Assembly (NCBI GenBank): GCA_027559495.1
Contig: JAMXSV010000010.1
Coordinates: 682,001 to 746,000, forward strand
Source of the DNA: Aurifilum marmelostoma
Lineage: Eukaryota; Ascomycota; Sordariomycetes; Diaporthales; Cryphonectriaceae
Direction of reading: 5' to 3'
DNA: 64,000 bases
Both the position numbers and the translations under genes were made by a program. Shown piece by piece: positions 22,497 to 33,705 of this stretch; the first letter of the stretch is position 1; each line of letters opens with the position of its first letter. Below the pieces are notes generated by a model. It was given only the letters and a program-made list of their open reading frames with translations, made no database searches and was not told the origin of the DNA.

Positions 22497-23737
22497 ATGG
22501 CGCCCACCTACAAGTTTGCGCTGATTCAAATGCAGCCAAAGGTTGGTTGAGCATCTCTTTTCCTTGTCTTTTGCGCAGAGCCCCGTGGGTTATGAGGAGT
22601 TACTGTGATATAGCTCCATAGTGTCTATGTAAAGAGCAACAGATAGGGAGAGAGGCGGCAAGCCTAGCCTCAAGAGCACGTTGAGCTTTTTGCATATCCT
22701 CATCTCCCAATGTCTTTGCCTCGTTTCATACTGCCTCTCTCTCTCTCTCTCTCTCTTTCTCTTTCCCTGCCTTATCTAGACTTCCCCATTCTCACTTACA
22801 TCACGCTTCACTCTTGACACACACCACTAACACAACCCCCCAGCCCGTCGACCCAGCAGCCAACTTCGCAAAAGCCGAGTCAGAGATCCGCAAGGCAGCC
22901 GCAGCAGGCTGCCACCTCGCCATCCTGCCCGAGTACCACCTGACGTCCTGGGTGCCAGACCACCCAGACTTCATCACCGCCTGCGCCGACTCCGAGGCCT
23001 ACCTCGCGCGGTACCAGGCCCTCGCCCGCGAGCTCGACATCTCCATCGTGCCGGGGACGGTGTGCGAGGCGCACCCGGCCACGGAGCACACCCCGGACCC
23101 CATCAGCGAGAGGGCCCGCTCCCTCCTGGGCGGGCGCGAGCTGCGCAACATGGCGCACTTTGTCGCCGCCGGCACGGGCGACGTCACCGCCTCGTACCAG
23201 AAGAAGAACCTCTGGCACCCGGAGCGCCCGCACCTCTCGCCCGGCCGGCACGAGCCCCACAGCGCCTTCGACACGCCCCTGACCCACGCCGACGGCAGCC
23301 CCGTGCGGGCGGGCATGCTGGTGTGCTGGGACCTGGCGTTCCCCGAGGCCTTCCGCGCGCTGATCGCCGACGGGGCGCAGCTGGTGCTGATCCCGTCCTT
23401 CTGGCTCATCACGGACCTGGACGAGGTCGGGCTTGCGCTGAACCCGGACTCGGAGAAGGTTTTCCTCGATAGCTGTATCGTGAGCAGGGCGTTTGAGAAT
23501 ACCTGTGCCGTGGTCTTCTGCAACAAGGGCGGCTGCAGCCAGGTCGCTATGCCGATCCAGGGTAGGCTGAAGGCCCTGCGGGAGGGCGACAGTACGGAGC
23601 TCGGGTTGGATGAGGATGGCGTCAGTTATGTTGAGGTCGATCTGGATGTGCTGAGGATCGCAGAGGAGAACTACAAGGTCAGAGAGGATATCAAGGGAAG
23701 TGGTTGGCATTACGGTTACGAGCTGGCGAGGGATTAG
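22497..23737 (+). CDS. Carbon-nitrogen hydrolase (nitrilase superfamily)
   Basis: Exons 22497-22541 and 22844-23737 give 312 residues. The 302-nt intron has an unusual GTTGGT donor, a CACTAAC branch and a CCCCAG acceptor, and carries a (CT)n tract. The mature start MAPTYKFALIQMQPKPVDPA fits the family's first strand. The Glu-Lys-Cys triad is visible: Glu in LAILPEYHLTSW, Lys in SYQKKNLWHPE and Cys in GMLVCWDLAFPEAFRAL. These enzymes hydrolyse amide or nitrile C-N bonds. The substrate is unknown; the sequence is closer to fungal amidohydrolases than to true nitrilases. Probably cytosolic. Confidence 0.88.
22734..22757 (+). repeat. (CT)n microsatellite
   Basis: About 12 CT units in the first intron of the carbon-nitrogen hydrolase gene. 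Confidence 0.85.
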
Positions 23738-23979
23738 AACCAGGAAGCAGCGACGTAAAAGTGGGAAATGTTGGCTTTCATGATACCACGATATACATGT
23801 TTCAGAATTCCCTCTTCACACAAAGCCCACGGTATTATCACTGTAACTCAGAAACCATGTCCGAGCGAGCACTTGTAATTACTGAAGGAGTATTTAGGTT
23901 GCGGCCATTGGCTCCAAAGGCGATCCATCTGAGTATGCATACATTATTGAATCTCCGCACCCTTGGCGACGATCGGCCG

Positions 23980-26900
23980 TCACGCCAGTCCATCTGCTGG
24001 CCCATGCAGTAAATCAAGGTATTGGTTTCGATACTCGACCATCTTCTTGCCGTGTTTCGACTCCAGCCTGTGACGTGCTTGCCAGATGCGGACCTTTTTT
24101 CTACTATCCTCACGAGCTCCTGCTTGTTTCTCGTCTTTTCCCCGCCGGCGCTCGTATATCCTTATCATCTTCAGCTCGTCCATGTCGCGTTGGCTCCACA
24201 CCCCAGGCTCATTCTCTGGGATCCCGCGGCCGTGGGCCAGGCTGTTCAAAGCGACTATCATGGGGCCTCGTTGGCATATAGAGGCATCGAGAGCCAGCGT
24301 AATGTGGTCCCCTGAATATCCCAGGGCCTGGAAGTGCTGATACTGGGCTTCCACAGCTTGTAGATCAAGGCTGGATGTTTTTTGAGTGTCGCTTGTTCTA
24401 TGTCCGTTGGAGATGTCGGGTGGTGCCGACGATGGGACTGCTGGGAACCTTGACGAAGCCTGCCCCACAGGTATTTGCGCACTATAGCTAGCAGAGAACC
24501 TGCTCATTGGCGCTGTCTTGTTCGTAGCGCGAGTAGGAGGGGTTCCTGCAGGTCGTCCTAGTGTGGAGGGGCTCGCTCGTGACGGGGCCTGCACAGTGTT
24601 GTTCCGACCTTTCATAATATCATGCCGCTGGTATTGTGGTGGTAGTGTCCTCTTCGTTGCGTTTCCGTTGACAGGAGCTCGAGGGACAACGGTGTCAGGG
24701 GCCGGGGTGCCTCGCCTCTCACCTGTTGGTAAAGTGCTTTCATTCCTCTCCCGCGTGCCACCAATGCGGCTCTTGGGAAGGAAACGTGCAGGTGTATCGA
24801 ATGCACCCGCTTCAAGCAGGAGTTGCTGTGATGGACTGAATTCATCGCGCTCGGCTTGATCATGATCATCTTGCTCGAAGCCAATGCCAATGGGAGAGTC
24901 TTTTGTTCCCGAATCGTCAACCTCCTCTCTCGAGGGGTGTAATGCCGTTACCTCGTCTGCCTCTTCACCAGCTTGTATCTCTTCATCTAGCAGACCTCCA
25001 GAGTCCTCAGCCGAGCTGATCTCGACTGTCTCACCCACAGCATGAGCTCTAAATCTGAGTGGTGATGATCCGTCCTGTGGTATACTGTGGCGGAGCTGGC
25101 CCCGTGAGGACACGAGTTTCTCTTCTGGTGTTGGTGGTATGACAGTGTTCTTGTCTAAACGGCGGCGCTTGTTGGAGGGGCTTGACGGATAGGCGAGGTC
25201 AGACTTGAGGAGCTCGGAGTGCTGTCGAGACCGTTTAGATCCTGCTATGGGCGGTGATGAGTGATAGGCCGGAGAGGGCAGCTCAGAAAGAGGCTGCGTA
25301 GGTGCTGCCATGGCATCCGGCGTCAATGGGACTTCTGGTGTCTCGTCAGGTGGACTCTCCTCAGGCGCCCCCTCGTCCGCCTCTGCTGCTTCAAACCCGT
25401 CATCTTGATACTCAAAGGCCCGAATAGCCTCCTCGAAATCCGCCAGGTTATCCTCAAAGCAGTCCCGCAAATTTGATATTATAATGGGACTGTTCTCAGC
25501 ATCAAACCCCATATCCTCCGCAACTTGGTGCCAGTCCCGTTCCTCAGGCTGGCATTCTTGCTGAGTTACGATCTTGTAAAGATCCCAGAGATCAATGATT
25601 CGTCCGTTGATGAGCGGTTCCAGGTCGACTTCGGACCCGCTGACTTCAAGATAGTCACTAAAATCACTGTAGAATTGTATCCTTGCTGGGTCATCCAGAC
25701 GTGACATGGCCTCCGGAGAATATTGGGCTTCCTGGCTGCCTTCTTCAATGTTATCGACCAGGTCGTCTTCCATTACCGCTGTCATGGCTTCCGTCGACCT
25801 CTCGGCTTGCCTCATTCGCGATAAGTAGCCCCGCATGAGAGACTGTAGAGGCACAACAGCTGCCTCAAGTTGAGCTTGGTCTACTGCCACAAGGTTCTGA
25901 AGGCGCATGACGGCGCTGGGCTCTCTTCTGGACTCCTTTCTGGCCTGCATCTGCCTTTTCAGTCGTTCGTCATCGGATTTAGGATTCGGCATTTGTACGG
26001 GTACCAAAGGCCGCGCAACTGGACCTGCTGCTTCTGTGGCATCGTGGGATCGGGTATCGTCTTTGGGAGCCGCAGCGTTCCTTGTCGCTGTCGGACCGGC
26101 GTGTTCTGGTGGTACATTCGCCCTGAACCGCAGCTGTTCTTGATCCTCGCCAGCGCTCTCGGATGTTTGTGCCGGTGCCACCGAATTTCCGGCTCCCGAG
26201 CGCTCGTCATCCTCGGCCTGCCTCAGACTCAAGTGTCTGACCCATCGATCACGCCATGAATGCCACGAATGAGAGGGATGCTACGCGACGATCAGACTAC
26301 ACTGTATATAAGGAGGACGCGGTGACATGGCATACCTTTTCTGCAAAAGTTTGATAAATCTTGTTACCACCGAGCTTTGCATTGGGATTTGCCCGAATGT
26401 AGTTAACCAGCATCTGGTCTTCCTCTTCAGTAAAGCGGTTTTTGCCAGGCCTCGGGCGCGCTTCAGAGACCTGGTCCAAGCCCACCGCACCACGTCGATA
26501 TTGCCTCTGAGGGGAATTAGCAGCATCAATAACAGGAGCGGCGTGAGCGGTCCCGGTTTCGGTGGCACGGACGTTGGAGGCTTGGATTTCAGTGGTCTGG
26601 AGTTCGAGCTCTTCGTTGGGGACATGAGGACGGGGCCTGTCGCGCAATGTTTTGACCCATCGCTCTCGCCAGGACTGCCACGTATGATGCGGATACTAGA
26701 TGATGTCAGAAACCTTGCGTCTTCATCAAGCAGCTACGGTCACCTACTTTTTGTTCGAGTTCTTTGTACATGACATTGCCACTGGTACCTTGGGTACCAA
26801 GACTCTCCTTCACCATGACCCATCTCGTCAAGATCAAGTCATCTTCGTGGCTGAACGGGGTACGGCTTGACTTGGTCTGCTCGGCAGCGCCGACGTTTCT

Positions 26901-27269
26901 GGAGCTTCCCTCCGGTCGCCCGATGAGATAGTCATCCTTGTTCTCCAGCACACCGTTCTTGACCGAGAACTCGATCCACCTGTACGAGTAAGACCCAGGG
27001 GGAGGTCCTACACCGGCTCTCTTGACGTGATCAGCAATCATCATGTCGGCAGACTTCTCCAAAGGCACGACCTGGCCGCCATTTTCCTGTGGATAGATTT
27101 CATGAGTGTCATTTGCCTTGAGGGTACCGGGAGAGAGAATCGCGTTTCTCACCTGCACGAGAGCCACCCATTTTCCGCGCATGGGGACACGGTGCGATAT
27201 CCATAACCTTAGCCCGTTGAATAGGTCGCCCTGACCGGCGCCGTTGGTCCCGTCGTATACAACGGGCAT
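23980..27269 (-). CDS. RAP1: Telomere protein Rap1 (BRCT, two Myb repeats, C-terminal domain)
   Basis: Four exons (27153-27269, 26748-27086, 26336-26695, 23980-26280), all phase 0, give 1038 residues. Rap1 is a shelterin-type component acting at chromosome ends. In order: a BRCT domain at about 5-105 (GLRLWISHRVPMRGKWVALV; GGQVVPLEKSADMMIADH; YSYRWIEFSVKNG), Myb 1 at about 115-170 (PFSHEDDLILTRWV ... HTWQSWRERWVKTL), Myb 2 at about 232-290 (KNRFTEEEDQMLVNYIRANP ... HSWHSWRDRWVRHL), a long acidic disordered region with an IQ-like MRGYLSRMRQAE, and a C-terminal Rap1 domain at about 910-980 (AVEAQYQHFQALGYSGDHIT; GVWSQRDMDELKMI). Intron 1 (66 nt) is stop-free. A telomere-repeat motif lies 25 bp upstream of the ATG. 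Confidence 0.9.
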
Positions 27270-28373
27270 CGTGCTTGTCTTGTGAAGCTGATCAACCCTA
27301 ACCCTAACGCAGGCAGCAAGAAGATGGGGGTGTGGTGAAAGAAGCAGGTCGAAGTTGCGGCAGAGAGTAGGTAGAATATAGATGAAAGGGCGAGAAATCG
27401 ATACAGGAGGAGAAAATTGGTGATGTTGGCCTTGGCTTGTGTATACACCAGCGTGGGGAGAGCACCGCAGGTGAGGGGGCTTCTGGTGAAAGATGGCTCC
27501 TGCTCTTTTGTAAATGCTGAGTGAATCGTCGGTAAAAGATCAGTCCATGACACTGAGGCTCTTGATCAGAGAAGACACCCAGGACGCTCCATGGCTTCCA
27601 TTCTTTTTAACAGATAAATGCCATGAGAAATGCATCGAGATGTTGGGCAGACACAGCAGAGTCACAGGCAGAATCGTACCTGCGTGATGGCGACGCGTGA
27701 TGGTGTTTAGACCAGCTCAGGTGTGGTCGCGAATTTCCCTAGAGGGCCCCCACACTTACCCGTGTGGTCATGTAATTATCGGGGCAGTCAAGACACCCCG
27801 GCAACCCCCTGCAGGGCCTACCTTGCTCCCAGGGGGGGTGGGAGGTGCCTTCTGTGCCTAAACACAGGGAGTGACTTCCAAGTTTCACAATTTCGCAAAG
27901 ATACTATGTACAAGGTCCAACTCTCAGAACACATGGCTATCTTGGGCATGATCATTGTTTAGCTCACACTTGATGGATTGTGTTCTCTACAAGAGCTCAC
28001 TTGCTGACCAGACTGACCACGTTCTAATTGTCACGATTTCTTTTTTTCCTTTCTTCTTTTTCTGTTCACTAGCTCCTCATGAAACTGGCCAGGGTCGAGG
28101 AGGAACCACGTCAGCCTCAGCCCTAGCCTCAAGCACCTGAACCAAGCCTCTCTCTCTCTTTTTTTCTTTCTTTCTTCCTTTTTTGTAATCTCTTCTCCCT
28201 TCTCTCCCTTCATTCAAGCCCAATGTGCTTGGTGCTGCTGTACCAGCAGTCCCTACCTCGTCTCAATCGCTCTTGTCTTCCTCACATTGCGATTGGCCCT
28301 GTCACGCAAACTTTATTTTATATTATCAGACAATGAGACTAGTGGCAACAACCGCAATCATTCCTTCACAGTC
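27270..28373. other. Divergent promoter region of RAP1 and SWF1
   Basis: 1.1 kb between the two ATGs, holding the telobox near RAP1 and a pyrimidine-rich stretch (28035-28200) on the SWF1 side. No coding frame is supported. Confidence 0.6.
27294..27308 (-). promoter_or_regulatory. Telobox (telomere-repeat motif) upstream of RAP1
   Basis: The plus strand reads AACCCTAACCCTAAC; on the RAP1 strand this is GTTAGGGTTAGGGTT, just over two telomere repeats. It ends 25 bp before the RAP1 ATG, in the 5' UTR or proximal promoter. Such sites bind Tbf1, Rap1 or other Myb-domain telomere proteins. Confidence 0.75.
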
Positions 28374-29418
28374 ATGGATACCCTCACAACTATCGTTCTA
28401 CTCATTTTGTTCATCTCATTCATGACATTTGTTGCCTTCTTTGGCAGACTACCTGCTCTGAGGTAAATGATTCTCGTTCCCTGTGACCTGTCCTTATTTT
28501 ATTTTTCTTATTACAAAACGGAAAAAGAGAGAGGGGAAAAAAGACGAGAAGGAAAGAAAACGTGACAGGCAGTACTCATGACTGATTTTCCTTCCTCAGA
28601 AACACGCCCATATCATGGCTCCACCGCTTCCTGTGGACTACCCTCCCCAGTGCCGTGCTAGTCCTAGACCAAAAGACCACAGGAGGCCGGCTGAGCTCAG
28701 ACATACGACGCTTCGGCAACCACATGCTCTATGACAGACACCCGACCGTCCTCATTTTCTACATTGCCCTCCTCCTTGGCGGTGAGATTCTGTTTCTCCC
28801 CACCGTCTGGCCGCTCCTCAGCGCCACACAGCAGCTCACCGTCGCTATTGCCATCGCCTGTCCCTACGTCTTCCTCTGGCTCTCCGCTGCATCGGATCCA
28901 GGCTACGTCACGCCCGCGAATCACTCCTTCCAGATGGCCCAGTACCCCTTCGACTTCGCCATGTTCCACCCGGGCACACACTGCCGAACATGCCAGCTGC
29001 TCAAGCCTGCCCGGTCCAAGCACTGTAGCATCTGCAAGCACTGCATCGCCAAGTCGGACCACCACTGCATCTTTATCAACAACTGTGTGGGCGCGGGCAA
29101 CCTGCACTGGTTCATCCTGCTGCTGCTCAGCACGGCCGTGCTCCTCACCTATGGGACGTGCCTGGGGCTGACCCTGTTGAGCCTCGCCATCAGGGTGAAG
29201 TATCCGGACTTCTCCATGTGGCCGCCCGCTGCGTCCAACTATGATTGGAACACGTACTTTTTGCTGTGGTCACACGCCCTCCAGAGTAACGTGGGCATGG
29301 GTGCCGTGACCCTGCTTATGCTGCTGACGGCACCGCTTGTCTGGGGTTTGTGGGCATATAACATATACAGTACGTCAATAAACTTCTACCTGCCTTTACC
29401 TTTTCTTCCTCTTTTTCT

Positions 29419-29452
<34 letters not shown>

Positions 29453-29936
29453 CTGAAAAGGAGCGAAAGACAAAAGGCAAAAGATAAAAAGAAAAGAAAA
29501 AATAAGCCTAAAAGGCAGACTGCTAACGAGACCATCAGTGATCTGGGCGGGGACGACAACCAACGAGTCCCTTAAGTGGTCCGACTGGAAACTCGACATC
29601 GCCGATGGCTGTGCCTACAGGCGGCGCATGTCACCCGCGCGCGAGAAGGACCTGCGCTTCGAGCCTGCATGGACGAAATGGCCCGTCGAGACGCAGCAGA
29701 TCATGATCCACACGGAGAATGGGCCGCCGCGGGCGGACAGCACCAACATCCCCGGCGTGGGGCCTTGGACACAAGTGAGAGCGTTGGAGGAGGTGGACAA
29801 CTTGTATGACCTGGGCTTCTGGGATAACCTCAGAGACGTGTTCTGGCCTCGGTATCGGTTTGCAAAGGGCACCAGTGGTGTGCCGGTGGAAGAAAGGGTC
29901 GACAGAGGTCGGCAGCGGGAACGACGCCAAGACTGA
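28374..29936 (+). CDS. SWF1: DHHC palmitoyltransferase Swf1
   Basis: Three exons (28374-28462, 28600-29369, 29539-29936) give 418 residues. Swf1 is an ER S-acyltransferase that palmitoylates SNAREs and other membrane proteins next to their transmembrane segments. The first membrane segment is TIVLLILFISFMTFVAFF; two more follow (VLIFYIALLLGGEILFLPT; LTVAIAIACPYVFLWLSAAS). The Cys-rich domain CRTCQLLKPARSKHCSICKH leads into DHHC at 183-186 (SDHHCIFINNCVG), followed by two further membrane segments. After exon 3 joins, the conserved TTNE-like motif appears (IWAGTTTNESLKWSDWK). The second intron contains AC/AT repeats. Confidence 0.93.
29419..29452 (+). repeat. (AC)9(AT)8 microsatellite
   Basis: A compound dinucleotide repeat inside the second intron of SWF1. 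An open frame reads through it, which would wrongly extend exon 2 if the intron were missed. Confidence 0.85.
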
Positions 29937-30166
29937 TCATAGGCACATCGAATAGTTCCTTCGTAGCGTGCACCTAATGCACCGTCTCAAGAGGCAGCAT
30001 CTTCAGACAATCAGGGGTATATATGACCTTCGTCTCACGGACATAGCCTACAAGTAGCGTGTCTATCTGGTCTTTGATGCAACCAAAAATCGTTGGCCAC
30101 CATATCTTTCTTCTCTGTATGACTTGCTGCATTGCTCTGTCATATCGTGCTTGGATTGTTCGCATC

Positions 30167-31652
30167 TCAAAACGAGGCCTCGCCAAGCTGCTTCCCTCTC
30201 CTCGGCCGAAATATAGCCGCCTCCATTGCTTTCAAAGGATCAACCTTCTTGTCCACTCTGCGAGACCTGAGCCTGCCTCTGCCGATATGCTCTCTTTCTA
30301 GGGCCTCCTCGGCTGGCTGTGACTGTATCTCGTACTTGGGTGCTAGGGACGGGGCAGCAAACACGAGCTGGTCAAACGGTACAATCTCGGGCTGCTGTAC
30401 CTCGACCTTTCTCACCGGCTCCGCGATGAGCCCGGCAAGGCGACATATCGCCAACCTCGCCCCATCGATGCCCATGCCACCCATCTTTGAATCGCCTGCA
30501 CCAGTGACAAAAATCTCAGGGGTCCAGCCATCACCCTCGAACCAGTCCATCTCGCCCTTCTTCTCGACCTGCCTCATCTCCTCATAGATATGCGAGCACG
30601 CCTGCCTCAGCTGTACGCTCTCCCGCCACAGCTCTGGGTCCGGATCTGTGACCAGCTTATCCGCCTTGGTCAACACAATACTCGTCTTGAGCCCGGCGTC
30701 CCTCAACACCTCGAGCACCATCCTGTCTCCCTCCTTCACACCGGCGACCGCATCGATCAGCAGCACAGCACCAGATAGGATATCCCTGCGGTTGAGGTAC
30801 TTCAAGATCTCCTCTCCCCAATCCGCCCTCGAATTCAACCCGTACCCAGGCATGTCCATCAGCACAAGACTATGTTTAGGCATACCCTCCGGCTTTATGC
30901 CGCCACTGGATTTTTTTCTCCGGTCAGCCCTCGCCCTACCTCCTTCCTTCCTCTGCTCTTGCTCTTCCCTTGTCAGTGGCTTGACGCTCGCAGGCGGTCC
31001 AAACCCATACGCGTTCATCGTCTTGGTACACCCTGCCTTCGCACTCGTAATGGCCAGCCCTTTCCTGTTGGCAGCGTTTCCGTGCGCCGCCCCGGCCTTC
31101 TTGCCGCCATATCCCGAAAGCGCGTTGATCAGGGTGGATTTTCCTACGTTGGACCGCCCGAGAATGCAGACCTCGGGCATGCGCGTGTTGATTGGGAGGT
31201 GGAGAAAGCGCGGGGCGGAGTAGAGAAATTTAGGGCTGCGAAAGAGAGCTGTCGAGCGGGTGATGTCGGCTAGAGAGGGTGCATCGGCGAGGAGCACGCT
31301 GGGCGGCGAGTCGGGAGGTGGTGTGGGGAGGAAGGAGAGGGCGGGCGGGGGAACTTCGTCTAAGTCGATCTCGGCGACGGGGAGGGGGGGACGAGGGGAG
31401 AGGTTTCTTTTTTGGAGGTGGTGTGGTGGCAGCAGCCTTTTTTCGCCTCGAAGGAACCTGGCTTGCTGATCTTGAGGAGGATCTTGATGTGGTCTTCTTG
31501 GAGGGTACCGTCTTCTTCGCATACGATCTGGTCTGCGACAGGTAGAGCATCGGCGGGAGATTGAAGGAGGGTGGGACCAAGGCCGCCTGCAGTAGCACTG
31601 GCCGTAGGGCTGGATGCATGGCCAACAACCTAGCGTGGCCACGTGAGGGCAT
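30167..31652 (-). CDS. Mitochondrial EngB/YihA-type GTPase (Mrx8-like), frame broken by one extra C
   Basis: About 494 residues once a single base is discounted. The C-terminal 400 residues form an EngB TRAFAC GTPase: PEVCILGRSNVGKSTLINAL (P-loop), MDMPGYGLNSRADWG (G3), IVLTKADKL (G4) and IFVTGAGDSK (G5). The family assists ribosome assembly; yeast Mrx8 is the mitochondrial relative. The upstream frame from the ATG at 31652 gives a convincing mitochondrial presequence (SFNLPPMLYLSQTRSYAKKT), but it is one nucleotide out of register with the GTPase. The switch falls at a seven-C run on the coding strand (31384-31390). With six Cs the whole gene is one frame of exactly 495 codons including the stop. 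An insertion of 40 or more residues splits the region between the P-loop and G3, as in fungal homologues. Confidence 0.85.
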
Positions 31653-31999
31653 GTTCGCATGCGCAGTGCGGCTCTGCCACCCCAGGTGGTCGGGTCAGGA
31701 GGTGAGGGTGGGTTGAAGAGGAGTGGTCGTGATCGTCATGGGTTGGTGATGTGATGGGTGTGTCTTGTGAGGTTGCCGATGGGAAATTTCACGGTCGCGG
31801 CAAAACATGACGATCCCGGCCGGCAAACTTACACTTGCGGCAGGCTTGTCACTGATACTTACAACAACCCACCCCCCTGTCGATGCGATTTATCGATAGC
31901 ATGAATTATGGGGCGGAAACTTGATGAACTTGAGAGGAGGTCGACATTCGCTCTCACCAACACCAAATTCGTTGGACAAGGAAAGAAAAACCCGCAATC
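31653..31999. promoter_or_regulatory. Shared divergent promoter of two mitochondrial genes
   Basis: 347 bp separate the ATG of the EngB-like GTPase (minus) and FMC1 (plus). There is no other gene, so the two mitochondrial-protein genes probably share a bidirectional promoter. No specific operator was recognised. Confidence 0.55.
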
Positions 32000-32323
32000 A
32001 TGTCATCCTCATCTTCACAACTACGATCGCTTTATCGCTCATTCCTGCGCGAGCTACCACCGCGAGCAACTCTCTCCAGCGCGCGATCGCCAGTCTACCA
32101 GCGCCTGCGTGAGCACTTCGACCCAGCCAAGTCGCCGGCTGTCGGCGAGCTCGCCGTTGCGCAGGCAGAGCAGTATCTCGCATATGTCCGAGCGCAAAGG
32201 ACGTATGTAACTCTTCTGGAGAGGTATAACCCTGGCATGGGCATGGACGAGGAGGAGCGGGTACGGTTGACGGCGAGACGCGTGGGCATGGACCTGCCCA
32301 TTGAGTATCGGAACAAGAAATAA
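32000..32323 (+). CDS. FMC1: ATP synthase assembly factor Fmc1 (LYR-like)
   Basis: A single exon of 107 residues. Fmc1 works with Atp12 in assembling the mitochondrial F1 sector, especially at high temperature. The N-terminus has the LYR-type motif (LRSLYRSFLRELPPRA), the middle is helical, and the C-terminus has the family's YVTLLERYNPGMGMDEEERV and LTARRVGMDLP. Length and both motifs fit fungal Fmc1. It lies head-to-head with the EngB-like mitochondrial GTPase. Confidence 0.9.
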   Translation: MSSSSSQLRSLYRSFLRELPPRATLSSARSPVYQRLREHFDPAKSPAVGELAVAQAEQYLAYVRAQRTYVTLLERYNPGMGMDEEERVRLTARRVGMDLPIEYRNKK

Positions 32324-33705
32324 ACTGGCAAAACCATTACGTGGGATACTACACATCCTTCGAGTTCAAAATGTGCACGCTGTGTTCACGGTTGGGAGGT
32401 ATGTATCAATGTATGTCAGACTGGGCCATATGCAGAATGAGCACTGACATGGAGCAGGCTCACTTGACTGGCTGTAATATTCGGCAGACAGCGACGAAGA
32501 TGCATCTCACCAAGCGCTGGACCGTCTGGTGTGTGATGAATATATGCGCCAACGCATAGGACCACAGCATTAGCCGAAACCATGATATACGCCTGGAGAA
32601 CACTTGGTCCTTATTCATCTCAAGATGTTTGCACCAGCTGCTACTCATGAGAACTCATCCTACCTTGCATGAACTGGAACGTCAGACCGGCAGAGCCTAA
32701 GAAGGCATGCCGTAGATCCATATATAGAAGGGAATGCGATTTGAATGGTCAAAGTCGATCTCCTGATGACGATTTGAGCTCTCAAATATGACACCTCAGT
32801 CGGCGACTTCACAGGGCTGAGCACTCAATACTGCAATCAGCTTGGAGATATTGATCAGACCAGACTACTCTGGCGGAGCATTGCAGAAGGTAGTAATTTA
32901 TATAATATGTTTTGACCAAATGGCGATCTGGTTGGGCTGAGCATTGAAGCTGATGTTTCTTTACTGGGGCTGTTAGCAGAGTATTGTGACACCATTATTA
33001 GGCCCTAAGCCTAGCAACTCGGGTATAATTTCCGCAGTAGGGCGTGTGAGAAGACCTGCAGCGCTCTGGAAAGGGAGCCATGACTTTCATCGATACATAT
33101 ACATGACGTTTTGTGAAACCTCTGGGGCGTAAATAGAAATTGATCCTTGCCTGACACCCTGTCCTTGCATCGAGTTACAAGCCCTATTGTCCAAGACAAA
33201 ATCCGAGTCACAAGAATCTCCTGCATACGGTATAACAGGATACTCAAGATAGAAAAGAGAGAAGAACATTCCATCATGAAGACATGCACCTTTTGTTCCT
33301 ATACATTCAAACACAAAGAACAAGGATTGAAAGAGGACCTATGAGCGTCAAGGACTCGAGGTTGTTCTTCACATGCTCCCAACTGTTGGTGAAGAATACA
33401 GAGACCCTAGTCAATGCAGTGTGCCCGTTAGTGGGTGCGGCAGCGGCCTTCGTAGAGCAGCAGCGCTAAACCTTACTGGGGCTCCCATCTGCTGGAGCAT
33501 GCCAGTGCGCGGCTCGAGCATCTGTAACGAAACGAGGCAGCCCCCCAAACCCAACTCAACTGCGACAGCACCAGACCTCGACGGCGAGCCCTCGACCTAC
33601 CTCGACTACGGGTCCTGCCACTCCTCCCACCACCCGGTCCTCTCTGGCTTGCAACATCCCTCACCCAGCTCCAACTTCAATGCATGACCAGCGAATGTGA
33701 TAACG
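32324..33705. other. Intergenic region upstream of SEC3
   Basis: FMC1 3' flank and SEC3 promoter. Several 60-100-codon open frames lack protein-like composition. The final 200 bp before SEC3 are C-rich and probably 5' UTR. Confidence 0.6.

Noticed and set aside
29370..29538. Continuous frame through the AC/AT repeat in SWF1
   Set aside because: The canonical splice (GTACGT, GCTAAC branch, ATCAG) restores the conserved TTNE-containing segment; reading through would insert low-complexity Lys-rich sequence and stop early.
33373..33687. 104-codon frame upstream of SEC3
   Set aside because: It overlaps the probable SEC3 5' UTR and promoter and has no protein-like features.
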